A stretch of DNA of 58,971 nucleotides from Terriglobia bacterium (GCA_020073705.1 JAIQES010000026.1:1-58971); one strand, 5' to 3'. Counted from the first letter of the stretch, positions 18,691-28,358 are shown. Notes: generated by a model from the sequence alone, not told the origin. Numbers and translations: made by a program.

Positions 18691-19215
18691 ATGCGTATCT
18701 ACCTCTTTCCGCTCGCGGCGGTTCTGGCGTTGGCGATTGCGTTTCCATCGCACGCCGCAGAAAAGCCACGCACCGGTCAAGCGAATCAGAATCAATCCAA
18801 GAAAGTCTGGACGAACGACGATATGGATCAGCTACGCGTGCGGGGTCTGATCTCTATTGTCGGCCAGGTTCCTGAAACAGCTGCGCAAGCTCCGGTTGCG
18901 CCTTCCGAACCGGCCTTTCCGGTTTACGCCTCGAGGCTGGAAGATCCGGAATGGTACGCTGAGAAAGTAGCCGACCTACAGGCCGAACTGGACAAACGCG
19001 CAGAGACCCTGCGCGAAGCTCAGACGGCCCTGGCACAAGCGGCAGATGGAATAACGCAACCGGGTATCGCCTTGGACAAGAAAAATGTCGGCATCACGCC
19101 GCAAGCGAGCATCGCGATACTAGAAGCGCAGGTGGGCGAAGTTCAAAGCCAACTCGATGACCTCAGCGACCTCGCCCGGCAAAACGGTATTACACCGGGC
19201 GTGTTGCGCGGCTAG
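18691..19215 (+). CDS. Small secreted coiled-coil protein, unknown function
   Basis: 174 residues. A signal peptide (about 1-22, cleavage after HAA) is followed by a polar segment rich in Gln/Asn, a conserved-looking VWTNDDMDQLR block, a proline/alanine linker, and a helical coiled-coil region around DPEWYAEKVADLQAELDKRA. Near the C-terminus a second helix (ILEAQVGEVQSQLDDLSDLA) is amphipathic. No enzymatic motif. GAGGAGG lies 5 nt before the ATG at 18691. It ends one base before the stop of the convergent SnoaL-like gene. Confidence 0.7.
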   Translation: MRIYLFPLAAVLALAIAFPSHAAEKPRTGQANQNQSKKVWTNDDMDQLRVRGLISIVGQVPETAAQAPVAPSEPAFPVYASRLEDPEWYAEKVADLQAELDKRAETLREAQTALAQAADGITQPGIALDKKNVGITPQASIAILEAQVGEVQSQLDDLSDLARQNGITPGVLRG

Positions 19216-19216
19216 T

Positions 19217-20122
19217 TTATGACTTAGGTTGCGGCACTGAATAGGTCGCCGGTACGTCCGTTCCGCAGTGTTGACAGACCCCGAAGGTCTCGAAGCCGAA
19301 AAGGAGTACCCAGCGGCCATTGCGCTGCACGAACATGCGGGTGTTGACATCGTGCAGCCCGTCGCGCGTGGGCCATTTGGCTAGCAGTATCACCGCGCCG
19401 TCGAAGTCGAACATTTTCGCCACTCTCGTGGGATCATTTATCGCCGGCGGAGCCCCCGCCTGCTTCTGCTTCGTGAGGAACGCGATCCGATCCGCTTTGG
19501 TGAGCACCCTCTTACTCAAGGACATGGTCATTTCGAAATCCTCTGCGGTACTCTTGTCGTAGGCATCCACGTCCCAGTAGGCGAGGCCCATAATCACGCC
19601 GTGCATAGACTCCAGCACTTCTTTTTCGATCTGGTTCTTCGGCTCATAAGGGTAATGCTTGCAGGGATTGTAACAATCGGCGTTGACGCCGGGCGGCAGC
19701 GGCGGGCGAGCTGGCGCGGATTCCATCACGAGCTCCTGATAGATCAGTGTGCGCCAGCCGGCGGGGCGCTTTATCCAAATGCGCATCACTTTATCTTTGT
19801 CGCGCTCGGCTTTGACCACGGCCACTTGGCCGTAGAGCTTCACGTTGGGTTTCACGTCGGCATCCATTACCGGAGGGAATTTCTGCAGAACCTCAGCGCG
19901 AGTCCATTGATTGGCATTCGCGTCCACCCACAGAAAATCCGGTTCGATAGCTTTGCCCACCGCAACTTTATCGTTCTTGGCGATGGCCTGGAGAAAGGCC
20001 GCGTCGGCAGCCAGCGCGGCCTGGCTATCGTCGGCCGCGGCAACCGGCCTGAGTTCGACAGCGCCCACGATGCCAAACCACACGACGCCGATGACGACTG
20101 CATTTCTGATGAAACGATTCAT
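19217..20122 (-). CDS. Secreted SnoaL/DUF4440-like protein, paralog 1
   Basis: 301 residues. A signal peptide (NAVVIGVVWFGIVGAVEL core, cleavage near VAAAD) precedes two NTF2-like cone folds: the first at about 30-140 with FLQAIAKNDKVAVGKAIEPD and FLWVDANANQWTRAEVLQKF, the second at about 170-285 with GLAYWDVDAYDKSTAEDFEM and GRWVLLFGFETFG. It is about 60 percent identical by eye to the next gene upstream, a tandem duplication. Unlike its twin it has a C-terminal tail with a CQHC pair, a possible metal or disulfide site. Function unknown. The ATG at 20122 has GGAG upstream. Confidence 0.72.
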   Translation of the reverse strand: MNRFIRNAVVIGVVWFGIVGAVELRPVAAADDSQAALAADAAFLQAIAKNDKVAVGKAIEPDFLWVDANANQWTRAEVLQKFPPVMDADVKPNVKLYGQVAVVKAERDKDKVMRIWIKRPAGWRTLIYQELVMESAPARPPLPPGVNADCYNPCKHYPYEPKNQIEKEVLESMHGVIMGLAYWDVDAYDKSTAEDFEMTMSLSKRVLTKADRIAFLTKQKQAGAPPAINDPTRVAKMFDFDGAVILLAKWPTRDGLHDVNTRMFVQRNGRWVLLFGFETFGVCQHCGTDVPATYSVPQPKS

Positions 20123-20283
20123 TGCACACACTCCTGTGGATTTTCTTATGACGGCCTGTGCAGGGGAATCATACTCCCATGATAGCGCTTACGGCAATGT
20201 GCAAGCTCTCCCGTACCCGGGGACGCGCTGCTACGCTGAAGTTCCACTCGCGGTGAACGCTCGCGGTGAACCGCTATCGCTGC

Positions 20284-21129
20284 CTATCCGATCGTCTCGA
20301 AGCCGAAGAGGAGCACCCAGCGCCCATTGCGCGGCACGAACATGCGGGTATTGACATCGTGGAGCCCGTTGCGCGTAGTCCATTCCGTACTCAGTACCAC
20401 CGCTCCGTCGAAGTCGAACATTCGCGCGAAAGTTACCGGAGCGGGTATGGAAGGTGCAACCGCCGCCTGCTTCTGCCGCGCGAATCCGGTGAGCCGCTCG
20501 GCTTTGGAGATCAACTTAGGGCTCGTGGAGACGGTCATCTCGAAATCGTCCGCAGTGTTCGCGGCGTAGGAATCGCCGTCGTAGTAGGCAAGGCCAATGA
20601 TTACGCCGTGCAAAGCGGCCAGCACATCCCTCTCGGTCTGGTTCTTGGGCTGGTAGGGGAAATTCTTGCAGGGATTGTCACATTCGGTGCTGGCGCCCGG
20701 CGATAGCGGAGGCGCAGCCGGCGCCGATCCCAGGGCGACCTCCTGATAAATCAGGGCGCGCCAGCCTGCGGGATGCTTAACCCAAATGCGCATAACTTTG
20801 GCTTTGTCGCGGTCGGCTTTGACCACTGCCACCCCGCCGTAAATGTTCACTTTTGGTTCCACGTCGGCGTTCGCTACCGAAGACAATTTCTGCAGAACCC
20901 GGGCCCGGGTCTGCTTGTTGGCATTCGCGTCTACCCACATAAAGTCCGGTTCGAGAAGTTTGTCCACCGCCGCTTTGTTGCCCTTGGCGATGGCCTGGAG
21001 AAAGGCCGCATCGGCAGCCAGCACCGCCTGTTTCTCATCGGCAGCGACAACCGGCCTGAGCTCGACAGCGGCCACGATGCCAAAGCACACGACGCCAATA
21101 ACGACCGCATTCCTGATAAAACGATTCAT
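20284..21129 (-). CDS. Secreted SnoaL/DUF4440-like protein, paralog 2
   Basis: 281 residues, tandem paralog of the downstream gene with the same signal peptide (MNRFIRNAVVIGVV is identical) and the same two NTF2-like domains. It stops right after GRWVLLFGFETIG and therefore lacks the cysteine tail of its neighbour. Upstream of each copy the DNA is also similar (ATCATACTC and GATAGCGCT blocks), so the duplicated unit included the promoter. A clear AGGAGGGGG precedes the ATG. Both may be enzymes, binding proteins or inhibitors in the periplasm; nothing in the sequence decides. Confidence 0.72.
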   Translation of the reverse strand: MNRFIRNAVVIGVVCFGIVAAVELRPVVAADEKQAVLAADAAFLQAIAKGNKAAVDKLLEPDFMWVDANANKQTRARVLQKLSSVANADVEPKVNIYGGVAVVKADRDKAKVMRIWVKHPAGWRALIYQEVALGSAPAAPPLSPGASTECDNPCKNFPYQPKNQTERDVLAALHGVIIGLAYYDGDSYAANTADDFEMTVSTSPKLISKAERLTGFARQKQAAVAPSIPAPVTFARMFDFDGAVVLSTEWTTRNGLHDVNTRMFVPRNGRWVLLFGFETIG

Positions 21130-21254
21130 CGCCCCCTCCTGGAGACTTTCTTATGAAGGGCCTATGCAGGTGGATCATACTCTCCTGATAGCGCTCGCGG
21201 CAAACGTTCCGTGCCGCTACTCCCTCGGTGTTTTCTTGTGGTACAGTTCCGCCT

Positions 21255-21932
21255 ATGCGGCGCCGTCAGTTTCTGGTTCTTTCCGCAGCAAGTATCGGCG
21301 GCGTATTGGTGTATTCGCTGGACCGCCGGGCATCCCGCCTCTTCGCCCAGGAGAAATCGTCTCAGTCCCTGAAAATTCCGCTGCGATTTTTCACCGAGGC
21401 GGAAGCGCTAATCGTCGCTGCCGCGGCGTCGCGAATCTTCCCGAGCGACGACTCCGGTCCGGGAGCCAAGGAAGCCGGTGTGGTGATCTACATCGACCGG
21501 CAACTTGCCGGACCCTATGGGCGAGACCGTTACCGCTACACGCAAGGGCCGTTCGTAGAAGATGCCCCGCGGGAGTTCGGGTATCAGGGCAAAGCTACAC
21601 CTCGGGAGGTTTATCGTGAGGGGTTGAAAGACCTGAAAGGTTTCGATCGCCTGTCGCCCGAAGAACAGGACAAGCAGTTAAGGCAAATCGAGTCCTCGCA
21701 TTTCTTTGCTCTATTGCGCCAAAACACCATCGAAGGAATGTTCTGCGATCCCATGCACGGCGGAAACGCCGACATGGTCGGCTGGCAGCTCATCGGGTTT
21801 CCTGGCCCGCGCATGAGTAATTATGCCGACGTGGACAAACACTACGGCGAGGCGTTCCGTCCCAAGCCCGTCAGCTTGCAGCAGGTGGTCGGGCGTAAGG
21901 TCCGCCCCAGCGAGGACGAGGACCTGAAATGA
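21255..21932 (+). CDS. Gluconate 2-dehydrogenase subunit 3-like protein with Tat signal
   Basis: 225 residues. The N-terminus MRRRQFLVLSAASIGGVLVY is a twin-arginine signal. The mature part fits the gluconate 2-dehydrogenase subunit 3 family: FFTEAEALIVAAAASRIFPSDD, GAKEAGVVIYIDRQLAG, then the late GMFCDPMHGGNADMVGWQLI. These small subunits accompany flavin-containing GMC dehydrogenases at the periplasmic face and help the partner be exported or docked. The gene overlaps the GMC gene by 4 nt (ATGA), confirming the pairing. The ATG at 21255 has no strong Shine-Dalgarno but fixes the Tat motif at the start. Confidence 0.85.
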   Translation: MRRRQFLVLSAASIGGVLVYSLDRRASRLFAQEKSSQSLKIPLRFFTEAEALIVAAAASRIFPSDDSGPGAKEAGVVIYIDRQLAGPYGRDRYRYTQGPFVEDAPREFGYQGKATPREVYREGLKDLKGFDRLSPEEQDKQLRQIESSHFFALLRQNTIEGMFCDPMHGGNADMVGWQLIGFPGPRMSNYADVDKHYGEAFRPKPVSLQQVVGRKVRPSEDEDLK

Positions 21933-23692
21933 AGACCCTCCGCTCGACAGACGTCGTGATCATCGGTGGCGGATGGACGGGTTTGCTCATGGCCAAGGAA
22001 CTGGGCTCTCGTACGGCGCTCTCGGTGGTCGTGCTGGAGCGCGGCGGCCCGCGGAAGACGCAAGACTATGCCGCGGACATGGATGAACTCGATTATTTTG
22101 TCCGCTTGCACATGATGCAGGACCCTTCGCGGGAGACGGTGACGCTGCGCCACAGCCCCAGCGAGCGCGCTCTTCCGATCCGGCAATTTGGTGCTTTCCT
22201 TCCCGGCTCCGGCATCGGCGGCACCGGCGAACACTGGGGGGCGGTCTACCCTCGCCTGCTACCCGATTGTTTCGAACTCTATTCGAAAACCGTCGGGAAG
22301 TACGGCGTAAAGAAATTGCCCGAAGGCCACTCGATGCAGGATTGGGGCATAACCTACGACGAGTTGGAACCCTACTACGCGCGGTCGGAACGTGAACTAG
22401 GCGTATCCGGCAAAGCAGGAAACCTAAAAGGAAAAAAGATCGAGGGCGGAAACATCTTTGAGGGCTGGCGCAGCAGTGAATATCCCATGCCACCTGTCAA
22501 GACTCCTTACTTTTCCGATTTGTTCGGGAAGGCTACAAAGTCCCTCGGATATCATCCTTTCTCCAATCCCGTTGCCATCAACAGCGAGCACTACACGAAT
22601 CCCGACGGGATGTCGCGGGCCGCTTGCGCTTTTTGCGGATACTGTGAACGCTTGGGCTGCATGATCGGCGCCAAGGCGCAACCCACCAATACGTTTCTGC
22701 CGGTGATCCAAAAGCAAAAGAGCGTGTCAATTCGTACAGGAACTTCGGTCCGCCGCATCGTTAAAGACACAGCAGAAGCCTATGGAAAGGCGCGCGGAGT
22801 CACCTACATCGATGTTTCGGGCGAAGAAATCTTTCAGCCCGCGGATCTGGTGATTCTTGCTTCCTGGACTCTCGGCAACAACCACCTGCTCCTCCTTTCC
22901 GGCATTGGAAATCCTTACAACCCTGCGACGGGTAAGGGAATTCTGGGAAAGAATCTAACGCATCAAGTCAGCTTTCCTGCTGCTCAGTCCTTCCTCGAAA
23001 AACCGTTGAACCGGTTCATGGGCGCCGGCGGCATCGGCATGCGCATTGCCGATCTGGAAGGCGACGTGCTTGATCAAAGCAATCTTCCCTTTATCCGGGG
23101 CGGGATTTTCCAGGGCCATAGTGTGGGCTATCAGCCGATTGCAATATTTGGCAGCGTGCCCCGATCGGTTAAGTCGCGCTGGGGCGCGGAATGGAAGAAG
23201 GCGTCCATCGAATACTATGACCGCACGGGAACCGTCTCTTTTTCAGGAGAGCAAATTCCCTACAAAGGAAACTATATCGATCTCGACCCCACCTACAAGG
23301 ATCACGCGGGCGACCCGCTACTCCGTCTGACGATCAACTGGCGAGAGAATGAGCGGAAAATGGTGGAATATATGACCGCGAAGGGAGTCGAAATCGCGCG
23401 CGCCATGGGCGCGAAGGAAATCAATCCATTTCCGGGATATGGCGATTACGACGTGACGCGCTACCAGTCCACACATCTTCAGGGCGGCACGATCATGGCA
23501 CCGTCTCCCGAACGCGGCGTAGTGAACACGTTCCTCCAGCACTGGCAGGTCCCAAATCTCTTCATTCTGGGCGCATCCACGTTCCCGAACACGGGTTCGG
23601 CAAATCCCACGCCTACCATCCTCGCCCTAACCTATCGCACCGCCGATGCCATCGTGGACCGGTATCTGAAGAATCCAGCGCCGTTGGCGTAG
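21929..23692 (+). CDS. GMC family FAD-dependent dehydrogenase (periplasmic, large subunit)
   Basis: 587 residues. The ADP-binding motif is VVIIGGGWTGLLMAKELG near residues 9-26; GSGIGGTGEHWGAVYPRL is the second flavin motif, and the C-terminal GMC_C block includes HLQGGTIMAPSPERGVVNTF and FPNTGSANPTPTILALTYR. It matches large subunits of gluconate or 2-keto-gluconate-type dehydrogenases and has no signal of its own, so it is probably carried out with its Tat-bearing partner. The sugar or alcohol substrate and the electron acceptor (usually a cytochrome c subunit) are not encoded beside it. A CAFCGYCERLGC cluster near residues 232-243 is notable. Confidence 0.85.
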   Translation: MKTLRSTDVVIIGGGWTGLLMAKELGSRTALSVVVLERGGPRKTQDYAADMDELDYFVRLHMMQDPSRETVTLRHSPSERALPIRQFGAFLPGSGIGGTGEHWGAVYPRLLPDCFELYSKTVGKYGVKKLPEGHSMQDWGITYDELEPYYARSERELGVSGKAGNLKGKKIEGGNIFEGWRSSEYPMPPVKTPYFSDLFGKATKSLGYHPFSNPVAINSEHYTNPDGMSRAACAFCGYCERLGCMIGAKAQPTNTFLPVIQKQKSVSIRTGTSVRRIVKDTAEAYGKARGVTYIDVSGEEIFQPADLVILASWTLGNNHLLLLSGIGNPYNPATGKGILGKNLTHQVSFPAAQSFLEKPLNRFMGAGGIGMRIADLEGDVLDQSNLPFIRGGIFQGHSVGYQPIAIFGSVPRSVKSRWGAEWKKASIEYYDRTGTVSFSGEQIPYKGNYIDLDPTYKDHAGDPLLRLTINWRENERKMVEYMTAKGVEIARAMGAKEINPFPGYGDYDVTRYQSTHLQGGTIMAPSPERGVVNTFLQHWQVPNLFILGASTFPNTGSANPTPTILALTYRTADAIVDRYLKNPAPLA

Positions 23693-23898
23693 ACGGTTCC
23701 CCAACTTTTCTGAGAGGCTCCGCCGGAAGACGACCAGAGACAGCTGCTACCTGTAGTTTCGCGACCATCAATGCTGTTCGGGCTAAAGCAGGCGACGGTG
23801 CTGTGATAGGGCGGGAAGGGGCCGGAGTGCTTGAGGGGCACCGGCTGGGTAGCGTATGATTCGTCAGCTGTAATCAGGGTCTTACGGCACACGTAAAG

Positions 23899-24510
23899 AT
23901 GATCACACGCAAGATTGGCGAAGGTGGCCGCTGGCTACTCGAAAAAATCGTGGATGTGGTCGCCTCCACCGGCATCAATCCAAACTTGCTCACATTTTTC
24001 GGCCTGTTGGTGAATGGCTGGGCGGCAGTGCTGTTTGCGATGGGAAAATTTCGCTCCGCGGCCATGGTCATTTTCTTTGCCGCGTTCCTCGACATGCTGG
24101 ATGGGCAGGTAGCGCGCCGGGCGAAGCGTGTGACGGCGTTCGGCGCGTTTTTTGATTCGACGCTCGACCGTTACTCAGACATGGCGCTGTACATGGGATT
24201 GCTTGTGTATTATGCGGAGGCCGGGCGGGCATCCTATGTAATCCTGGCGGCGGTCGCAACGGCAGGGTCGGTGATGGTCAGTTACTCGAGAGCGCGCGCC
24301 GAGTCGCTGATTCCATTGTGCAAGGTCGGGTTCATGGAGCGTCCCGAGCGCATGGTGCTGCTGATCCTCGGCGGCTTCTTCAATCACATGGCCCCGGCGC
24401 TATGGGTCATCTCCGTGGTTTCGACGCTCACCGTCATCCACCGGATCGTTTTCACCTGGCAGGAAACCAAGGCCGGCCGCACGCTGCCGAAAATCCGTCT
24501 CCCCTTGTAA
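23899..24510 (+). CDS. CDP-alcohol phosphatidyltransferase
   Basis: 203 residues, polytopic. The family signature D-x2-D-G-x2-A-R-x8-G-x3-D-x3-D is complete in DMLDGQVARR followed by GAFFDSTLDR (about residues 65-92). Such enzymes displace CMP from CDP-diacylglycerol (or CDP-archaeol/CDP-alcohol) with an alcohol such as glycerol-3-phosphate, inositol phosphate or an alditol. The family pattern here resembles the inositol-phosphate/unknown-alcohol branch rather than PgsA, but that is a weak judgement. The gene is convergent with, and 20 bases from, the PlsC gene that ends the lipid cluster. Confidence 0.88.
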   Translation: MITRKIGEGGRWLLEKIVDVVASTGINPNLLTFFGLLVNGWAAVLFAMGKFRSAAMVIFFAAFLDMLDGQVARRAKRVTAFGAFFDSTLDRYSDMALYMGLLVYYAEAGRASYVILAAVATAGSVMVSYSRARAESLIPLCKVGFMERPERMVLLILGGFFNHMAPALWVISVVSTLTVIHRIVFTWQETKAGRTLPKIRLPL

Positions 24511-24530
24511 TTATCACCACAGACAAAAAA

Positions 24531-25340
24531 TCAGTGGTTTTGCGAGTCGTTGATGGCGTCGTCAATCGGCCGCGACATAATTGCATGGACGCGGTCGCGG
24601 AGCGCGGAGAAGTCTTCCTTGCGCAGGTCCTTCGTTTCGATGTTGTCGTGGAGATAGACGGTGATCCTGCCCGGCTTGAGCAGCCAGCTCGTTTTCTTGT
24701 GGAATTCGAACGCGCCGACCATGCTGACTGGGACGATGGGCGTGCCGAATTGCAGCGCCATGCGAAAGACGCCGTCCTTGAACGGGCCGAGACGGCCATT
24801 GACGGTACGCTGCCCTTCGGGAAAAACGGCGAGGCTGACGCCTGAATCGAGCGCGGCGCGAGTCAGCCGCCACATGCGCTTCAAGTCCGAAGGGCGGTTG
24901 TTGTCCGGCACGGGGACGTTGCCGAAGCGTTTCATCATCCATCCGTACACGGGAATGCGGAAGTGCGATTCAAACTCCAGCCCCCGCAAGAATTGCGGGA
25001 TCGTGGCATAGAGCACGAATGGATCGAATAGATTGACATGATTGACGAGAAAAAAGCAGGTGCGCGCCGGATCAAACCCCGGTGCGCGCCGCACGACGAT
25101 TTTCGCGCCCGCGAGCTTCATCGTGGCGCGGCAGAGCATGCGCTGCGCGCCATCGTTCCCGCGGGGATCGATGAAAATGCCGAGCAGTACGAGAAAGGCG
25201 CACACGGGAAAGAAATATGCCGCACAGAGCAGCCAGTGAAACGTGCTGCGCACAATCGCCCAGGTGCGGCGCACGCCGCGTTCGGTGGGTACGCCGCTTG
25301 CCGCAGCTGCCGAAATCTGCTGTCCGCTTTCGCCGTTCAT
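24531..25340 (-). CDS. PlsC-type lysophospholipid acyltransferase
   Basis: 269 residues. One membrane anchor at about 33-55 is followed by the acyltransferase domain. Motif I is NHVNLFD at 100-106 (the usual NHxxxxD), motif III is FPEGQRT at 173-179, and GTPIVPVSMVGAFEF is the late motif. Members transfer an acyl chain from acyl-ACP or acyl-CoA to a lysophospholipid or glycerol phosphate at the inner membrane. The start overlaps the lipid kinase stop by 4 nt, so the two are translationally coupled. Its place at the end of a cluster containing an ACP and acyl ligases suggests it finishes the lipid. Confidence 0.88.
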   Translation of the reverse strand: MNGESGQQISAAAASGVPTERGVRRTWAIVRSTFHWLLCAAYFFPVCAFLVLLGIFIDPRGNDGAQRMLCRATMKLAGAKIVVRRAPGFDPARTCFFLVNHVNLFDPFVLYATIPQFLRGLEFESHFRIPVYGWMMKRFGNVPVPDNNRPSDLKRMWRLTRAALDSGVSLAVFPEGQRTVNGRLGPFKDGVFRMALQFGTPIVPVSMVGAFEFHKKTSWLLKPGRITVYLHDNIETKDLRKEDFSALRDRVHAIMSRPIDDAINDSQNH

Positions 25341-26233
25341 ACCATCACATCAAGGGCGCCGGGAAGCACTTCGAGCGATTTGACTTCGAGTGTAAGCACT
25401 TCACCGTCCACCACAACGTCCACCGGCCCGGTAAGATCGAATTCGATCCGTGTCGCTATGCGGCGAGAAGCCAGCGGATGGCGGATATGCGAGCCGTCAA
25501 ACAGGGCTGGCAGATTCCGCACCAGGCCGAGGCGCCCGATCGGGCCCCAGTGCACGTATTCGATCGCGCCGCTGTCGATCGAGGCATTTGGCGCAATCAT
25601 CATCTTACCGCCAGTGAACTTGCTATTGCTGAATGCCAGAAACAAGCAGCGGCGCTCGTCGCGCTCGCCATCGGCGCGCAAGGGAAACGGGCGGCGGCGC
25701 AGCCGCGCCAGGGAAACCAGCACCCCAACCAAATAGCCAAGCTCGCCCAGGCGTTTCAAGCGGCGATTGACCAGCGTAGCGACGTCGGCGGCAAAACCAA
25801 TATTCAGCGTGTTGATGTAAAAGAGCGTGCCGCCTGCGTGGTTCAGGCGAATGACGTCGCACGGGCGCCGGCGGCGGGCGGCAATGGCCTCAATGGCATA
25901 GTCTGCGCCGCGTTCGGTGAAGTCGCGAAGAAAAGAATTGCCCGTTCCCAGAGGGAGAAATCCCAGCGCGGCGCGCCCCTCCGAGGCGGCAGCGGGGAAA
26001 AGGCCGTTGACGATCTCGAAACCGGTGCCATCGCCGCCGGCAGCGATAAAATTGCGGAATCCGGCGGCATAGGCGTCGCGGGCAAGAATAGTGGCTTCGC
26101 CAGGAGCGCGCGTCTCGCGTACCTCGAGGGCGAGACCCGCCGCGCGCAGTCTGTCGAGCGCCGCCGGAGCGAGCTTCCCGCAACGTCCACCGCCCGCGGC
26201 TGGATTCACGATCGTGAAGTACCGCGCGCTCAC
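25337..26233 (-). CDS. Diacylglycerol-kinase-like lipid kinase (YegS/DagK family)
   Basis: 298 residues. The nucleotide motif GGDGTG at 66-71 and the earlier [12 protein letters not shown] at 9-20 are those of the DAGK catalytic domain; [13 protein letters not shown] follows. It probably phosphorylates a diacylglycerol-like or sphingosine-like lipid at the membrane. Its ATG overlaps the acyl ligase stop by 4 nt and its stop overlaps the PlsC start by 4 nt, placing it in the middle of a tight triplet. The lipid acceptor is unknown; in this context a fatty-alcohol or ether-type glycerolipid is possible. Confidence 0.87.
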   Translation of the reverse strand: MSARYFTIVNPAAGGGRCGKLAPAALDRLRAAGLALEVRETRAPGEATILARDAYAAGFRNFIAAGGDGTGFEIVNGLFPAAASEGRAALGFLPLGTGNSFLRDFTERGADYAIEAIAARRRRPCDVIRLNHAGGTLFYINTLNIGFAADVATLVNRRLKRLGELGYLVGVLVSLARLRRRPFPLRADGERDERRCLFLAFSNSKFTGGKMMIAPNASIDSGAIEYVHWGPIGRLGLVRNLPALFDGSHIRHPLASRRIATRIEFDLTGPVDVVVDGEVLTLEVKSLEVLPGALDVMV

Positions 26234-27951
26234 AGAGCAACCATTGCGCCACGGTCAAGCTGTTTACCGATCTGTTCGGCAAGGACGGCGCGTTTGATTT
26301 TCATGGAGGCGGTGCGCGGAAAATCCTGGTCCCAGACAGCATAGCCGCTGATGCGTTTGTAATTGAGAAGCCGCGCGTTGCGCCGGGCGATCTCTGCGCG
26401 GAGAGCGTCGTTCACCGCCTGCCCCGGCTCGGGATGGAGCACCAGGAGGAGCTTTTCGCCGGTCATGGTGCGCTGCGGCCACAGATAGTTAGCCGCGAAG
26501 ATGCAGGACTCCTTCACGGGAAGCCCTTCGAAGGCGTTCTCGATGTCTTCCGGATAAATATTCTTCCCTTCGGCGGTGACGATCATGTTTTTCTTACGGC
26601 CGAAGAGTTGAAGGTGGCCTGTCGCATCGATGCGCCCGAGGTCGCCGGTCATCAGCCAGCCGTCTAGGATCGTTTCTGCTGTCATCTCCGGATCATCGAG
26701 ATAGTGCGACATCACGGTCTTGCTGCGGATGGCGACTTCGCCGATCCCGTCTGCGCCGGGCTCGACGATGCGAATTTCCATGCCGGGCAGCGGGCGGCCA
26801 ACTGTATCTGGACGAAACGGGTTGAAATCGTTGAGCGTGACGGCGGTGCCCGCCTCGGTTAAGCCGTAGCCGTTGGCAACCGGAATGCCCAGGTCATAAA
26901 AAAATTGCAGCGTCTGCGGCTCGGTGAACGCCCCGCCCACAAACAGAGCGCGCAACTCCCCGCCAAACGCCTGATGGACCTGCTTGAGCAATCGGCGGCT
27001 GAGGAAAAGATTCGGACGGCGGCGCGTGAGCCGCTTGTTCACCGCGACGAGGGCGTTGAAGATCCTGCGTTTCGCGGGGGGCAGTTCGGCAAATCGCGCT
27101 TGCAGGCCTTTTTGCAGATTCTTGAGCACGAGCGGAACAAGGCCCATGTACGTGATCTTGTATCGCGTGAAGGCTTCACGCACGAATTCGGGGCGGAGCG
27201 TTCGCAGATGCACTACGGTCGCGCCGCATGTGAACGGGCCGATGAAGCCCACCATGAAATCAATCGCATGATTGGTGGGGAGAATGCTGAGGTAGCGCAC
27301 GCCGGGCCAAAACGGATACAGCGCAGTGAGCGACCGGCACTGCTCGAGATAATTCTCATGCGTCATCACGCATCCCTTTGGACGGCCTCCGGTGCCGGAG
27401 GAATAGACGATGCACGCTGTGTCTTTGCGTGTGCGAGGCCGGAATTCGGGTGCGTGCGTGCCGCGAAATTCCTCCCACCGAATCCCGCCCGCGAGATCCG
27501 CGTTCGGCGGCGCCTCGGTAACCAGGACCGTGTGCGGCTTGTATTTGCGAGAATCTTCGACCTGCATGATAGCGCGCCAGAACGGATATTCAACGATCAG
27601 CACACCCGCTTTCGAGTGTTCCAGCAATTGCAAGTGCTCGGCAGCGGAGAGCTTGTAATCGAGCGGAACGACCACGCCGCCCGCGAAGAATAGAGCGCAG
27701 GCCGAAATCAGCCACTTCGGCTGATTGGTCATGATGATCGCCGCGCGGTCTCCGGCGGCAAACCCTGCGTCTTCGAGCGCTGCCGCCAACGGCTCGGCGG
27801 CTTCACGGAATTGCCGGTAGGTCAGGCGCGAGCGCTCGCGTTCGCGGTCAGCTTCGATCAGGCAGACCTCATCCGGCCAGCGGTTGAGCGCCGCGTGCAG
27901 CGCCGTGCCCAGCGAGTCGTATTGCGTCAAGTCGAGCATCAAAATAGCCAC
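26230..27951 (-). CDS. AMP-forming acyl-CoA/acyl-ACP synthetase A
   Basis: 573 residues of the ANL superfamily. The phosphate-binding loop is [11 protein letters not shown], followed by the A5-type [13 protein letters not shown] and the A7/A8-type [20 protein letters not shown]; lysine A10 is in [11 protein letters not shown]. It activates a carboxylic acid as an adenylate and passes it to CoA or to a carrier protein. A stand-alone ACP gene just upstream could be the acceptor. The GTG at 27951 has no clear Shine-Dalgarno and sits next to an inverted-repeat element; an ATG at 27939 is possible. It overlaps the lipid kinase by 4 nt. Confidence 0.87.
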   Translation of the reverse strand: MAILMLDLTQYDSLGTALHAALNRWPDEVCLIEADRERERSRLTYRQFREAAEPLAAALEDAGFAAGDRAAIIMTNQPKWLISACALFFAGGVVVPLDYKLSAAEHLQLLEHSKAGVLIVEYPFWRAIMQVEDSRKYKPHTVLVTEAPPNADLAGGIRWEEFRGTHAPEFRPRTRKDTACIVYSSGTGGRPKGCVMTHENYLEQCRSLTALYPFWPGVRYLSILPTNHAIDFMVGFIGPFTCGATVVHLRTLRPEFVREAFTRYKITYMGLVPLVLKNLQKGLQARFAELPPAKRRIFNALVAVNKRLTRRRPNLFLSRRLLKQVHQAFGGELRALFVGGAFTEPQTLQFFYDLGIPVANGYGLTEAGTAVTLNDFNPFRPDTVGRPLPGMEIRIVEPGADGIGEVAIRSKTVMSHYLDDPEMTAETILDGWLMTGDLGRIDATGHLQLFGRKKNMIVTAEGKNIYPEDIENAFEGLPVKESCIFAANYLWPQRTMTGEKLLLVLHPEPGQAVNDALRAEIARRNARLLNYKRISGYAVWDQDFPRTASMKIKRAVLAEQIGKQLDRGAMVAL

Positions 27952-27955
27952 AGAG

Positions 27956-28111
27956 CCACGGAGACACGGAGAAAAACAAGATTATATGAGGAATTCACCT
28001 GATGAATCGCTTTATTCCGTCATTTAGCGCCGCCCCTTCAGGGCGGCACCTTAATCAAGCACATGCCCGCCTAAAGGCGGGCGCTACATTTCTTCCTCTG
28101 TGTCTCCGCGG
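27956..28111. repeat. 156-bp REP/MITE-like element with inverted ends and two hairpins
   Basis: CCACGGAGACACGGAG at 27956-27971 and CTCTGTGTCTCCGCGG at 28096-28111 are inverted with 14 of 16 matches. Inside are two perfect stems: GCCGCCC/GGGCGGC (28029-28047) and GCCCGCC/GGCGGGC (28065-28082). It has no coding capacity and sits in the only sizeable gap of the lipid cluster, between the ACP and ligase A genes. Similar hairpins are, from memory, scattered in acidobacterial genomes. Confidence 0.75.
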
Positions 28112-28115
28112 CAAA

Positions 28116-28358
28116 TCAGAGCCTTGCCTGGATACGCGTGGCGAGGGTGCGAAAATCGCTGACGCCCTGAACTTCGTAATCGGGAAGCTCAACGCCGAAA
28201 TGGTTTTCGAGGCGCGTGAGCAGTTCAAGCGCCTGCAGGCTGTCGATCCCGAGCTTCTTGTAGAAATCGTCGCTGGCCTGGAGGCCGGCGCGCGCGACTT
28301 TGAAGTGCGCAGCCGCCAGATTCAGGATTTCGTCAGTCGTCTGTTCAATAGTTTTCAT
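28116..28358 (-). CDS. Acyl carrier protein
   Basis: 80 residues, one carrier domain. The phosphopantetheine serine is Ser40 in LGIDSLQALELL, and the following helix LTRLENHFGVELPD is typical. Such stand-alone ACPs outside the fab locus usually serve a dedicated lipid or secondary-metabolite pathway. It lies between an enoyl-CoA hydratase and two AMP-forming ligases, so it is likely loaded by one of them and unloaded by a reductase or the PlsC enzyme. The gap of about 118 bases before it and the repeat element after it could allow separate expression. Confidence 0.9.
   Translation of the reverse strand: MKTIEQTTDEILNLAAAHFKVARAGLQASDDFYKKLGIDSLQALELLTRLENHFGVELPDYEVQGVSDFRTLATRIQARL

Noticed and set aside
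25217-27693. Two long plus-strand frames across the lipid kinase and ligase A
   Set aside because: Both mirror conserved minus-strand genes and contain no domain.
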